This document shows, in pieces, positions 33,501 to 44,244 of a stretch of 64,000 nucleotides of DNA (the stretch's first letter is position 1; the number at the start of each line of letters is the position of its first letter). Origin of the DNA: Naganishia liquefaciens (Eukaryota; Basidiomycota; Tremellomycetes; Filobasidiales; Filobasidiaceae); NCBI GenBank assembly GCA_013423385.1, contig BLZA01000017.1, positions 372,001-436,000 on the forward strand. Reading direction: 5' to 3'. The notes beneath the pieces are model-generated. The model did no database searches, was not told the origin of the DNA, and saw only the letters and a list, made by a program, of their open reading frames with translations. The position numbers and the translations under genes are program-made.

Positions 33501-33725
33501 TCAGGAAACCCTAGCGGAATGACACCTCCATCCGCTGATGAAGCTCAACAACCACAACCATCTGACGAGGATGACTTGCCATCAGGAGTCGCAACACCGT
33601 CAAATGAAGCGGAAGCTGAGACCAAAGAAAATCAAGCTGTTGCCGATCCGGCTACAGCCAACGTCGCAACTTCTAATAGTGCAAAGTCAAAGAAGAAGAA
33701 GAACAAGAAGAGGGGCAAGAAATAG
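30510..33725 (+). CDS. COG8: COG complex subunit 8 with long disordered tail
   Basis: COG8 (Dor1 family) is a lobe B subunit of the conserved oligomeric Golgi tethering complex for retrograde vesicles. The single exon encodes 1,071 residues. The N-terminal half matches the family: YLTRLTGYSLNSLNAEPSRL, then LTSLCIGEYKSFVAVHQC, coiled coil, then LDIPQLVDTCVRSGYYHEAM and LVASLREPVKLPILVKSIGF. COG8 normally ends near 600-650 residues; here about 420 further residues follow, acidic and rich in Glu, Ala, Ser and Pro, ending in a Lys-rich KSKKKKNKKRGKK. ATG 30510 is the first ATG of the open frame. Lack of introns is unusual beside its neighbours. The COG7 gene lies tail-to-tail 138 bases away. Confidence 0.92.
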   Translation: MDSSSTGTLPELLLETYQQTHPHGPAIDLSDKQSTEYLTRLTGYSLNSLNAEPSRLADEHAFVGRELTSLCIGEYKSFVAVHQCKEQVKGALEEFDASLEELRRAIPELEKECAAFVEETSGIQSERRRAQIVLEHQDKLEDLLDIPQLVDTCVRSGYYHEAMELTAHTRQLVAHYPNVPLVHSISAQVDSIMQLQLSQLVASLREPVKLPILVKSIGFLRKMGSLQEDELRLAFLESRAQRWRDHVKEHVDKERSEPTRYVRRYVDAFRELQYDTVAQYTAIFLDPAPFRLQSNRKTSSDPVGMDEASRMQAVDLIVRYAHHAVSDLLQCITSNIPSISDPSSLASLLTQLGYTALSFSRVGMDFSAYLPEVFENAVLSLTTTGWDKGLNAALDKLRPTSTSQKSTSPSGRSDNEAVFVPGFLVSPEMLQSLTHLEPPQYTAPIHRPPESKTIPPTYLSSFPLLAIFTNTTLTTLNSLRLLAPVALFPSLYSHLLETLANLGQALLDYANRSTGQADPGFGPAPRKRPEGLRRNTSISNRDQLNERTVAKDRHGRRILSAVLDAFAIGCAQFLQMALVEGVYDNQFGSIDRLRQEGTGDVKTKNDRLASVLDSIKEWVTRHAEKTAIKDIQGSKVIKEEEATAGDITMTDGLATEAVSTGETDADPQVAIEPGKHVSESDAEPSVKEATERPAGGADNFTEALANAPESAAQTVREPESLDSPIKAPESPQARAEDIQESMLASSPSHESKTSDSAPGVPEESTSTVQASPEAKVVERVLEVQLAEPTAVVPEDMTKQGMAESSLAEDAIPVQVTDDVQIPMSEAATAEIDNAVPVAIVADSSDQHQAGENGIDSTDGGRSELDELDQLIAAKQAVENQSDNGSEKVQQAKVSDQEPTIKEVPVGSDIPSQPPAAHSEMPAPSPSDVTLHELPKTATTNASTAFDAVIPSEIGIAEIAERRTEEGLSSHHADGAVTAEPIRLQETGNPAFTDISTVSGNPSGMTPPSADEAQQPQPSDEDDLPSGVATPSNEAEAETKENQAVADPATANVATSNSAKSKKKKNKKRGKK

Positions 33726-33863
33726 CACGTCAATGTCAAACATGAGGCTTGAAACTACAGTTGTAAATGGTCGATGAAGACAGCCTTTTCAGCATGCGCG
33801 AAATGCCCTTCAGTGATATCTCTCTGTGGCGGTCTCGCTTTGACAGCGTTTACAATGACTAGG

Positions 33864-36800
33864 CTACGACGTCCAGCCTCTCAGTTCCTGGACTTGCTTG
33901 ACGATATCTCGTGCCTCTTCTCCCATGTCACGTGCTGCCTCTGCAAGATCCGACTCGCTCGTGCAATTTAAAGCTCGTCTGAACCTTTCCATATCCGGGC
34001 TCTCCACGTCAAGAGCTCGCATAGCGTTAGACAGGTATCCAAGATCGGCACTGAGCTGTGAGACTCCTGTGTTGCTAAGTGGCCGCGAAAATGCAGGCAG
34101 GACGTCGCGGGTCACGTGCCCGAGCAGAGTCATTGTCAATGATGTTATCCAGGCCTGGAGGACAAGTTCCTGAGGTATGGCCACCGGCTGTGGAGCGTCA
34201 GCTGTGGTCAAGCTGTGGTGAGTCGTCGGGAACATGGCCGTCTGCGTTACGATACCGAGAGCATCGGTCCCTGCTGCCTCCTGTGATTGCATGGCTTCGA
34301 GCAACATTTCCTCTTGCACACCTTCGAGCTTGCCGATTTGCCAACTCATGATGCCGTCATCTTCGCCTGCGCAGACTTCGAGTATGCGGAGCACGCCCAA
34401 TACGGTTTCCGTAACACGTGTGATCTCGTCCGTAGGTGAGCGAGAGAAAGTTGGCACCTGGAGATTGGGCATGCCAGGCGGACGCCGCTGTTGTTTTTCC
34501 TGTTGCGACCAGACTGGCAAGGTAGGATATCCCCGTAGGATATCGTAAGGCGTTTTCAGCAAGAGGAATATGAGCAGCCTCTGTGTGACGGCTGTCAACT
34601 GGTCAATCGCATCTTGTGCCTGTCGAGTGTGAGGGGCAATGTTCTGGGAGTCCAGTAAGGTTGTGCGGGCCATAGAGTTCAGTGTGGATTGGATGAGCAC
34701 TTTTCTGCCGCCACGAGTTAACTTTGCCGCATCAGCAACGCGATCATGCGCAGACAAGACTTTGATCCAGTCAGTTTCCTCCTTTGTCGTTGCCGCGAGG
34801 CTCCTTGCAATTTCTCGCACCCCTGACAAGAGGTTCAGGCCATCGGCGAATGCAGCCCATACGTCTCCCTCACCCGCACCGCCGTCACCCACATATCCAT
34901 CGAGATCATCTAATTCGTCCCGGAGCGATTTATCGATGACACCCTTGCCGGCGTTGCCCTCTCGACCAGTACTGCCTGCTTGTGCCGTGCGATTCATGAC
35001 GACTTCGATATCTTTCTGGCTATCGCGAGACACCAGTGAGAACAGAACGCTGGTGTTTTCAATTGCTTCAATGACCGCCCAAGACCCGGTGAACATTTCG
35101 GCTCTAGCTTTGATTTGCGTTGCCATTTGTTGAGCTCGTCCCGCACGATCCCGCAGTAGTCTCGCCATTTCGCGAACGGTAAGCGAATCCGAATCAGCTG
35201 GTGCTTTGAAGATTGAGTCGCTGGCGTAGATATCGAGTATGAGGCGTCGTTCGATTGCTCCGTAGTCCGAAATGAAGGGCACGAATGGGTCGTAGATGGG
35301 AATATCCCAATCCACGGGCAAGCCTTGCGCCAGGCCGTCTGTCTGTTGTTTTTGCGGGGGCATGCCGGAAGCAGTAGCGTGAACACCCGCTGCAAGCGCA
35401 TCCACCCCAAGAAGGCCTGAGGGACCCGCCCGAGAGTAACGACGCTGATGTTTTCTGGTATTCGTGTTTCCTGGCTCGATCGACGACGTGACGCTGCCGG
35501 ATCGTGAGCGTAATTCTGCGGTCGACGGCGCGCTGGCGGCAAGGGGCGATTGATTCAGTACAGCCGAGGGAGATGATGCAAACACGATCGATGGCGGTCT
35601 GCCGGAATTGCTGGAGATTGATCCTCGACGGCTCCGCGTGCCATTGGCATCATTCCTTTGATCTGTCGTGCCTAGCCGCTCTCTTTCGGCTCGATGAAGC
35701 TCTAATAGCGATCCTTCAACCTCGCGTGCAAATTCGACACTGGCTGTCCAGCATGGTATGAGCTGTAATAGCGCTTGATTTCCGGCATATGCTATGACCT
35801 GATCCAAGCGCTGCGGAAGGGATGGCGTCAGGGATGTCAGAGTCGTATGAAGGAAATCGACCAGAAGCTCGACAGGATCCGATTTGACACTGGACCTGTT
35901 CTCTTGATTGTCCGTTGATAGCTCCTGTGTGAACAGCATTGGCAGGTTGATTCGCTCCGCCCGCAATATTCGCAGGAAATCGTCGTAGAATTGCTTCAGA
36001 AACGCGGCAGTTCTGATCCCTGCCTCAGCCGTGTTCGAATTGCTGTCCTCGATAAGTTTTACGCTCGTCCATGCTTCTTCTATACTTCGTCTTCGATTCC
36101 GGAAATAGGCCGACGTGAAACTGGCAGGTCGGGATATCTCGTGGAAGAGCGCATGAATGGCGGATATAGTAGGCGAGCCGACTGCATCCTGGCTCTCGGT
36201 GCGTGAAGCGGAGCCCTTGCCGAGGAGACGACGCGCAGCATCATCTAGCTGTAAACCGAGCGTTGCCAGGTCATCCTTGGCGGCGCTACCAGGTGTCGCC
36301 AATTCCTCTGGTTTACCGTCTCGAGCCATCGCGTCGTTCAACAGCGTGGTCAACCTCCTTTCCGCCTCGTCCTCCAAACTCGTCAATAAACGATTTCGTG
36401 CGTTCCATTCGGCGGGCGTTTTTCGGAAAACCTGCAGACTTGTACGAGCTTCGTGTAATCTGCGAACGGCTTTTTGTACTCCGAGGTAGGAAGCCGCGTC
36501 TACGGTTCCGTCGCCATTCGATATTGCTGCTGGATCGGATAAGTATGAGTGCACCTGTGGCTCGAGAGTCGACCATGATTCGGCCTCTTTCAAGACATCT
36601 CGCGCCAATTCCATTCTCGTCTTGATGGTGTCGAGGTATTCTAGGCGCTTCAAAACTCTCTCGTCTTCGTCATCTTCCTGTCCCTCGTGTGACGCGATGA
36701 CTTTCCCTTGCACGTTGCCCAACACATTTCGGACCTCGTCTGCTCCATCCCGAAGGTACTGCAAATCCCACCCAAGACGCGGCACGGTCCGCGATATTTC

Positions 36801-37022
36801 ATTGATGGTCCGCTCAAGCGACGTCGATGTGTCCTGTGTGATCAGGGAAAGCGTAGTGCCGAGGCCGAGAACGCGTTTCTCGAGGTCATGCAGATCTGAA
36901 GTCGAGTCACCGGCGAGAAGAGCGTTTAGGAGTTCGGGAACCGATTCGGTTGCATCAAGAGACGCGACGATTTCGGCGCTTGAGAATAACGATTTGACTG
37001 CCTCGCCTTCCACATCTGCCAT
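33864..37022 (-). CDS. COG7: COG complex subunit 7
   Basis: A single uninterrupted exon of 1,052 codons, MADVEGEAVKSLFSSAE to ELRGWTS. The best family marker is the N-terminal stretch YLDTIKTRMELARDVLKEAE followed by SWSTLEPQVHSYLSD, which follows human COG7 ([24 protein letters not shown]) closely. Helical regions and low-complexity insertions follow, as in other fungal COG7 proteins; LTSLTPSLPQRLDQVIA fits the family's middle region. COG7 belongs to lobe B with COG5, COG6 and COG8 at the Golgi. Length is about 280 residues above the human protein, mostly in Ser/Arg-rich and disordered insertions around residues 460-560. COG7 is not easily recognised in baker's yeast, so this clear copy is useful. 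Confidence 0.85.
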   Translation of the reverse strand: MADVEGEAVKSLFSSAEIVASLDATESVPELLNALLAGDSTSDLHDLEKRVLGLGTTLSLITQDTSTSLERTINEISRTVPRLGWDLQYLRDGADEVRNVLGNVQGKVIASHEGQEDDEDERVLKRLEYLDTIKTRMELARDVLKEAESWSTLEPQVHSYLSDPAAISNGDGTVDAASYLGVQKAVRRLHEARTSLQVFRKTPAEWNARNRLLTSLEDEAERRLTTLLNDAMARDGKPEELATPGSAAKDDLATLGLQLDDAARRLLGKGSASRTESQDAVGSPTISAIHALFHEISRPASFTSAYFRNRRRSIEEAWTSVKLIEDSNSNTAEAGIRTAAFLKQFYDDFLRILRAERINLPMLFTQELSTDNQENRSSVKSDPVELLVDFLHTTLTSLTPSLPQRLDQVIAYAGNQALLQLIPCWTASVEFAREVEGSLLELHRAERERLGTTDQRNDANGTRSRRGSISSNSGRPPSIVFASSPSAVLNQSPLAASAPSTAELRSRSGSVTSSIEPGNTNTRKHQRRYSRAGPSGLLGVDALAAGVHATASGMPPQKQQTDGLAQGLPVDWDIPIYDPFVPFISDYGAIERRLILDIYASDSIFKAPADSDSLTVREMARLLRDRAGRAQQMATQIKARAEMFTGSWAVIEAIENTSVLFSLVSRDSQKDIEVVMNRTAQAGSTGREGNAGKGVIDKSLRDELDDLDGYVGDGGAGEGDVWAAFADGLNLLSGVREIARSLAATTKEETDWIKVLSAHDRVADAAKLTRGGRKVLIQSTLNSMARTTLLDSQNIAPHTRQAQDAIDQLTAVTQRLLIFLLLKTPYDILRGYPTLPVWSQQEKQQRRPPGMPNLQVPTFSRSPTDEITRVTETVLGVLRILEVCAGEDDGIMSWQIGKLEGVQEEMLLEAMQSQEAAGTDALGIVTQTAMFPTTHHSLTTADAPQPVAIPQELVLQAWITSLTMTLLGHVTRDVLPAFSRPLSNTGVSQLSADLGYLSNAMRALDVESPDMERFRRALNCTSESDLAEAARDMGEEARDIVKQVQELRGWTS

Positions 37023-37435
37023 CGTAGCTGTAACAGGCTATCTGTCGGGAAAAAAGTCAGATCAGTATCTCCAGGGCTGTGAGTCTGCGGTCACTTACGT
37101 CTTTTAGCTAACCGACAACTCAGAAATCGTGCGCGGTCTTATGAGTGCATTCCGGATTCGGAGAGGGGTCTCGTCCGAAGCTGGCGCCCGTCTACGATGC
37201 ACAAACATTCCCTCGACCGGACATCACGGGGCATGAATCTGCCATCATGTGAAGACTGTCGACGTCCGACACCTGTTCCGACGCCGTGCTGGCTGGCCGG
37301 TGCGATCGGATATCGAGGTGGAGGTCGCGTCAAGAATATCATACGGGACAGAGGCAGTCGTCACCTCAGGGCGGTAGATAAGGCGCAAGAGTGCATCCAT
37401 CTCAACTCCGTCTCGCACTTCGCCCCAGGTTTGCC
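37023..37435. promoter_or_regulatory. Divergent promoter region (COG7 / AMD1)
   Basis: A 413-base spacer between divergent genes; no other feature seen. Confidence 0.45.
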
Positions 37436-40400
37436 ATGTGTGGAGGACGCAACCACAGCAACGATATGACAGATGAGTCAAACCCGACGTCTCCTGATAT
37501 CAGCCGGACGGGTACGCCTATTCCCGCGTCCAACATCGGACAATCGCCCTCGTTCGATTACCACGATCAGCAGAAGCTTCGCTACGTGAGTACAGGTTTG
37601 TGTCGTTCAGGTTATACTGGTTAGCTTAGGAATATCGCCTCGTGTGTAGCAAGATGAGATTTACATCTCACACCATCAACCCCGGTGGAACCCTTCATCA
37701 TTGTCAAACTCTTTGACTCTTCCCACCGCTGCAATGGGAGATCCGATGGACGTTGCTAATGGCTTGACAATGGATCCCAACCCGCCTCCCTCTCGCAACC
37801 CGAACCTCGACCTACTCGAAGAGCGCAACGAAAAAGACCTCTACAAGCGCATGCCGGGGTTTGTCGGCTTGCGAGACGAGACGGATCCATTGAAGGCAGA
37901 GGAAGAAGCGATGCGGGCTGCCGCCAGCGGAACGGTTAGTCCTTTGCCTCCTGTCACTGGACCTCAGCGGGCTACAGGTGAGTTTCAAGCTACAGTCCTG
38001 CGAGTTTCACTATCGTTTCGGGTGTTGTACGAGCTGCTTAGAGAGCACGCAAGCAGGAGTTCTTGAAAGGAGGAGATGAATCGCATCGCAAAACCCAAAG
38101 GGTTAAAAGTCTATGGCGCCAGTATGGTTATGGCTTCGAATGTATTTTTCTGCTTCATACGTTGCCGCAAACGAGTCGTACTCCCCTTGCGTGTTCTTCC
38201 TGTCTTCCATCATCCTGCTTTCGGAATGCGTATCATCCCCGATCCCCGACAGTCATTCTATGATCGCACGAAACTATTGCTAATCGAAGTTGCTGAACAT
38301 GGCTTTGCAGACAATGGAATCATTTCTGAGCTTGAAGGCTTGTAGTGCGTATATCCCCTTCGCGTCTGTATCAGAAGCTTACCATCTCCTTGGCCCCTTC
38401 AGCGAGCGTTTCTCGCATTGCTTGAGTCTCCGAGACAAATACATGGAAATATCCCTGCAGCGTCTCGGCGACGATCCCCGGGACTTTGACGGCACTTTTA
38501 CCGGAATCCAACAGGGACATGCCGATGTGTCTGGATTGCGCGCCGACGCTGATCCATTCTCGTCCGAGAAGCCATTGGGCCCAGACGGCGGAGAAAAGCC
38601 CGAGTTTGGAAGATGGAACATCTATCCTGCCCCGCCTCCTGCTCACTGGCATTGGCAGGGCTCTACGTCAGATGGCAAGCCTCTGGTTGGCGAGGGGGGC
38701 GAAGGGTTCGACGAGAGCAAGCGGGATGCTCAAGGCGACATCAAGTTGGTACCCGTGGATAATTTCAAAGAGGAAAAGGAGAAAAATCGGGGAACCAACG
38801 GAAGTGACGGATTTGACATGAAGGATGCCGTCATTCCGGGAAAAGACACCAGGAACTGGACTTTTGCTGTTGACAACGAGGGAGTTTACCAAGTCTACGA
38901 AGCACCTGGTATGTCTAGCTCATCGCCGCAGAATGTCGCTGATCACGCACATCTCATAGTTGACAATGCTCAGGTCCCGCCCACGACCAAGCCACTTTTC
39001 CGCAACATTTCGTTGAAGGAATACTACAAGGACCTTGACTCGGTTCTCGCGGTCTGCAGTGATGGACCCGCAAAGAGTTTCGCCTTCAGACGTTTGAAGT
39101 ATCTTGCGAGCAAATGGAACCTCTACTGCTTGTTGAACGAGTATCAGGAGATAGCGGATGTCAAGGTGAGTCGTTCTTCTGCAGCTTAATGTAAGGTACA
39201 CTGCTGATACACCGACTCTGCGTTCATCTTTCGTCGAAAAGGCCGTGCCGCATCGGTATGTACTGTGAAGAAGGCGCACAGGCCGAGCTGATAATCCCTG
39301 GCGACAACAGAGACTTCTACAATGTGCGAAAAGTCGATACCCACGTTCATCATTCAGCGAGCATGAATCAGAAGCATTTGCTGCGATTCATTAAGAGTGA
39401 GCGATAGACCCGTATTCCATTACAGTCTTCTGATGAAGCTTGCCCGCCTTGATTAGGCAAAATGAAGAAAGCTCCTAAAGTCAGTCTATTACGGGTTTCT
39501 TGCAGCATTTCTCGCACTCACCTCCACGCATATTACAGGAAGTCGTGATCTTCCGAGATGGTCATGAGCTGACCCTCGAGGAAGTCTTTCAAAGTTTAAA
39601 TCTGACTGCCTATGACCTGTCAATCGATACTTTGGACATGCATGCTCATCAGGTTAATGTCGAGACAAGTTCAAGTTTCGGCCGCCTTTACTGACTTTGC
39701 TACGTCACATAGGAATTCCACCGATTCGACAAGTTCAATGACAGGTACAATCCCACGTGAGTGTTCAGCGTCGATGCCTCGTACACGTTCCCAGACTAAC
39801 AGTGCTGCAGCGGCTCATCGAGATTGAGAGAGATTTTCTTGAAAACCGACAACTACCTCGGTGGTAGATATTTGGCGGAGCTTACGAGGGGTATGTTGTC
39901 ACACAGCGTATCGAATCAAATAGATATGAATGACGGGGATCTCGTGCCACAGAGCTCATAACCGATTTGGAACAAAGCAAGTACCAGAATGTGGAATGGC
40001 GGCTCAGTATCTATGGCCGGTAGGTTACCGCTTACCCGAAAAACGATAGCCGTCTGACCACATTTCTGCTGGCAGTAACTTGCAGGAGTGGGACAAGCTC
40101 GCGAAATGGGTGGTCAACCACAAGCTATTCTCACACAATGTTCGATGGCTCATTCAAGTGCCTCGATTGTACGAGGTCTACAAGGGAACCGGTGCTATCA
40201 AGAACTTTGGCGAACTCGTACGAAGTGAGCCTTGTTGTCGTCAAAGCCATGTCTCAGTCTTGACCTCATTCTCCTCTAGACCTTTTCCAGCCTCTTTTCG
40301 AAGTCACACAGGACCCTTCCAGCCACCCGGAATTGCATATCTTCCTCCAGCGGGTCGTTGGTTTCGACAGCGTGGACGATGAATCCAAGGCCGAAAGACG

Positions 40401-41986
40401 GCTGTTCCGCAAGTTCCCTGTCGCTTCTGAATGGAACACGGCCCAGGGTCCACCTTACTCGTACTGGTGAGTCGATGTGTGGAAAGCTTCCTGCACTTTC
40501 AGAGCTTATCCGCAACCCCTAGGCTGTACTACATGTATGCGAACATGGCTTCCCTCAACGCATGGAGACGATCGCGAGGATTCAGTAAGCCCGTATCCCC
40601 CTATCGCATCGCTAGGCGTATTTCGAGTTCCCAATGCGTTTTACTATAGATACCTTCAAATTCAGGCCTCACTGCGGAGAGGCCGGAGATCCCGATCATT
40701 TGTCTTCTGCATTCTTGACCGCTCACTCCATCTCACATGGCATTCTGTTGCGGAAGGTTCCTGCCTTGCAGGTGAGCGGTACAACTTCGCTGATTCCTGA
40801 TGTGACTGACAACGCCTCGGCAGTATTTGTTCTACTTGAAGCAGATTGGCTTGGCTATGAGTCCATTGTCAAACAACGCTCTGTGAGTATGGGCGTGAGT
40901 TATTCTCATCACAGCTAACCGCGCGCCAGATTCCTGACGTACGAGAGGAACCCCTTCAAAGACTTCTTCCGTACCGGCTTGAATGGTATGTTTTGCATTG
41001 TGTTAATCTGATTATACTGATCATTGTGAAAATCACAGTATCCTTGTCGACCGATGACCCTTTGTAAGGTTTGCTCCCTTATCTGCTTAGCGCTCAGCTG
41101 ACAGTTCACGTGCGTAATGCTGTGCTTCAGGCAATTCCATTTGACGAAAGTAAGCGCGCCTCCTGTTGTCTTGTTCTGGCCACAATGTCTGATCTTTAAG
41201 TTTTGCAGGAACCTCTGATGGTGAGATAGCCATCGAGAAGTAGCTTGCTTCTGCGCTAAACATCACTCACAACAATTTCAGGAGGAATACTCTGTAGCAG
41301 CCCAGGTGCGTATAACGCAAGAAAATTTTTTCCGTGCGTTTCTGACAAGCGGCTTGACTCTCAGATCTACAAGTTCACTCCTGCCGGTATGTAAACATCT
41401 CTACGGTTCGCTTCACTTTCGATGGCTGATACCACTGGCAGACATGTGCGAGCTGGCGAGGAACTCTGTCGTTCAGAGCGGCTGGGAAATGCAAGTCAAG
41501 AAGCACTGGCTTGGCAAGAAATACTATCTTCCTGGCGTGATCGGAAACGATATCGACAAGGTAAAGACAGTCGTGTGAAGACATGGCGACTATTGGCATC
41601 TGGTTGACTCGCTGCGCTCTAGACCAATGTGCCCAACATCAGATTGGCATACAGACATGCAACCTTGCTCGAAGAGCTGTAAGCGGATCTAATCTCCTTC
41701 GCAATGAACCTGGACTGACCACTCGAACGATAGCTCGCTGATCAAGAGCAAAGGCCGAGTCAGCGGGTCTCCGGAGCCCTCCGTGGCCATCGCCAATGGC
41801 CACTCATTTGCGAGCCAATTTCCTGGGTCCTTGAACTCCATCAACCCGGCTTCTACGCTATCAACGTCTCCCCAGGCCAAATTCCCCAAGATCCCGGTCA
41901 ACGCTGCCGACGCTATTCCTGGGATCTCTGCGCTCGATGAAAGGGTCAGGCAGGGCGCTGCGCGAGGTGGCATGAAGAAGGTCTGA
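37436..41986 (+). CDS. AMD1: AMP deaminase, extremely exon-split
   Basis: AMP deaminase converts AMP to IMP and adjusts the adenylate pool. After a disordered N-terminus come [52 protein letters not shown] (zinc ligands), ATPase-free TIM-barrel stretches including [41 protein letters not shown] and the signature [17 protein letters not shown]. The order and spacing match yeast Amd1. From 40,900 to 41,400 the active-site region is cut into exons of 25, 19, 12, 24 and 22 bases (41039-41063, 41131-41149, 41209-41220, 41282-41305, 41365-41386). Exons 37,436-37,585 and 37,650-37,977 are clear; the stretch from 37,978 to 38,380 before [19 protein letters not shown] is not resolved. The start is ATG 37436 or 37466. 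A Ser/Pro tail follows the catalytic domain. Confidence 0.95.
41209..41220 (+). other. AMD1: 12-base micro-exon of AMD1
   Basis: GAACCTCTGATG lies between a TTTTGCAG acceptor and a GTGAGA donor, giving EPLM between LTK and EEYSVAAQ, exactly as in other AMP deaminases. Confidence 0.88.
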
Positions 41987-42448
41987 TGAGCAGGTGTCGG
42001 TTCTTCATCTTTGTAACATTATTGTTCAGTCCTTCGAGTATTGTTATACATTAGATCTCGCAATGATGTCGAGAGGAAGAAGGGGTGTTCATGGGTGATT
42101 GGGGGCTCTGATACGAGCGAGCTCGGGTGATTTTGCCGCAAAACGACCCGCCGACGGCAGTTTCTCAGAGTGCAGAACATTGTCAGAGTCGGGGATCAAC
42201 GTTAGACGGAATGTCGTTATGCACGAATGAACCGCAATGCACTTGCGAGACTAAGGGCATCAATTCAGTGAGGCGGTCATAGTCGAAAAGCGACTGACTC
42301 GCTTCCGACCTAAAATAGCCGAAGGTGCGTCACTCGATCGAAGCCCAGCAGGATGCCAAGCCATCTGCACAACCTCCGCGATAGCAATCTGACTGCTTCC
42401 ACCTCTTTGCCGTAAGATCCCGCGCTTTCCCATTGACGTAGCTGCGCC
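41987..42448. other. Spacer between AMD1 and PEF1
   Basis: The 462 bases between two plus-strand genes hold no supported gene. Confidence 0.45.
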
Positions 42449-44244
42449 ATGGCACAGAATCTGTTCGGCGGTCTCGATCGACCGTCCGCGCAGACGTCGG
42501 ACTCTCCGTTCACCATCGCCAACAATGCCATGAAGGATAAGTCGACGCCACAGGCACCTAAAATGAAGTTGCCGCAAAGCAAAGCCGTTGCGCAGGCTCA
42601 GCATTTCGCGCAACAACACCAGCAGCAGCAACAGCAACATAGGCCGACTTATCAACAGCCATCTGCGGCTCCTCCGGGGGGCAACTCTGCAGGTCCGAGT
42701 CGTCATCCTGGCTCCGCGCAAGAACACGGCATGAACCCAAATGGTCTGAAGTCAAATGCAAGGGACGCCTATATGGGGGCAGGTGCATGGAATGCTCAAA
42801 CGGGGGCTTATGGTCCTGGAGGGGGACAGACGAATCAACCAAATCGCGGAGTTCAAACGCCTCAAGGCCAACTGAGCTCGGAGATGCGGTTATCGCGTTC
42901 TCCTTCCCCGTACAACTCCAACCCAAATTTTGTGGCACAGCAAGGATTTGCTCAAGCAGTCATGATGGCCCAAGGAGGAGGACAGGGAGGTCCCAGCGGA
43001 CCAGGCAATGCATCTGGAACAGGCAGCGGTATCTACCCGGCCCCATCTTTTCCGAGCCATTATCAGCAGCAATTCGCCAATCAGACAAATCCCCAGAACG
43101 CTCCACCTTACAGACAAGTCTCGTATCCACCTCCCGTTGCTCAGAATCAGCAGCAAATGTATACCGCTCCCTCGCCGTCGCAATATGGCCAGCCTGGATA
43201 CCCGACACAACCGAGCCCCGCCAACTCCAGTCAAGGCTTCGCGCAGAACACATCCCACACATCCCCTTACAACAACACTCAATACCACCAACAACATCAA
43301 CCATCTTCGTCTCACGCTGGGCAGTCGCAATCTCCATATGCGGACCCCTTGCAATACGCGAGCCCTGCATCTGCCGGGCTTGGATCGCCTGCTATCATCG
43401 TGAATCCGGATCCAAACATGCATTCACCAGCGCGTGCTCAGAATTCAACCCGACCAGTGCCTGCCGCACCGGCTGGAACTGACGTCGAGCTGTGGCAAAT
43501 GTATGTGCAGCTCTGATGTGGAGGTCTCCATGAGATCTGACGCTAATGGCTTCCTCACTCCAGGTTTTCCGCGATGGACATTGATCAATCTGGACAGCTT
43601 GAAGCAAACGAAGTGCAAGCGCTGTTGGCAAAGGACCATCGTTGGGCGAATATCGAGCCTAGAGAAGATTGCGTGAAGATGGTGAGCAATCTGAACGTGA
43701 ATGTAACGAATGGTTACTGACAGTCCTTTCTTCCTTTAGTTGATGAGTAAGATATGGAAAACATAATCCATAGCGATCAGAGCTGACTCTTACCATGTAG
43801 ACATCTTTGACACCGACCGAAGCGGGACAATCAATTACGTCGAGTTCGAAGGACTGTATCGATACATTAAAGTAAGTAAAGACGATGGTCCGAAATGCCC
43901 ATGACGTTCATTTGTGAATCACCTAGGACTGGTACAATATCTTTCAACAATTCGACCGTGACCGTTCCGGCACAATCGATCGCAGAGAACTGGAACAGGC
44001 GCTCAACAGCTTCGGATATCCCCTTCCGAGCGATTTGGTTCGCAAACTGGAGAAGAGGTATGCACCCCCCAAGGCCAAGAATGATACTAGGCCTCGTGGT
44101 GTGACATTTGATCGCTTTTTGATGGCTTGCGTAACGGTCAAGCATTTCACCGAGGCGTTCCGACAGAGGGATGTCAAGAAGGAGGGCAGATTGACGGTAG
44201 ATTACAGCACGTTCATGGACCTCTGCCTGAGCAGTCCCGCGTGA
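42449..44244 (+). CDS. PEF1: Penta-EF-hand calcium-binding protein (peflin/ALG-2 family)
   Basis: A long disordered N-terminus rich in Gln, Pro, Gly, Tyr and Ser (about 350 residues, with QQHQQQQQQHR near its start) precedes five EF-hands. The first reads FSAMDIDQSGQLEANEVQAL, the second MNIFDTDRSGTINYVEFEGL, the third FQQFDRDRSGTIDRRELEQA; the fourth and fifth are weaker, as usual for the family. It ends MDLCLSSPA. Calcium binding would drive dimerisation and membrane or partner binding; the yeast relative Pef1 acts in polar growth. Introns lie in the EF part, including a 7-base exon at 43740-43746. Prion-like composition of the N-terminus is an observation, not proof of assembly. Confidence 0.92.
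43740..43746 (+). other. PEF1: 7-base micro-exon of PEF1
   Basis: TTGATGA lies between a CCTTTAG acceptor and a GTAAGA donor. It yields VKM|LM-N|IFDTDRSG, the conserved entry to EF-hand 2, and keeps the frame. It is the smallest internal exon I can support here. Confidence 0.85.
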
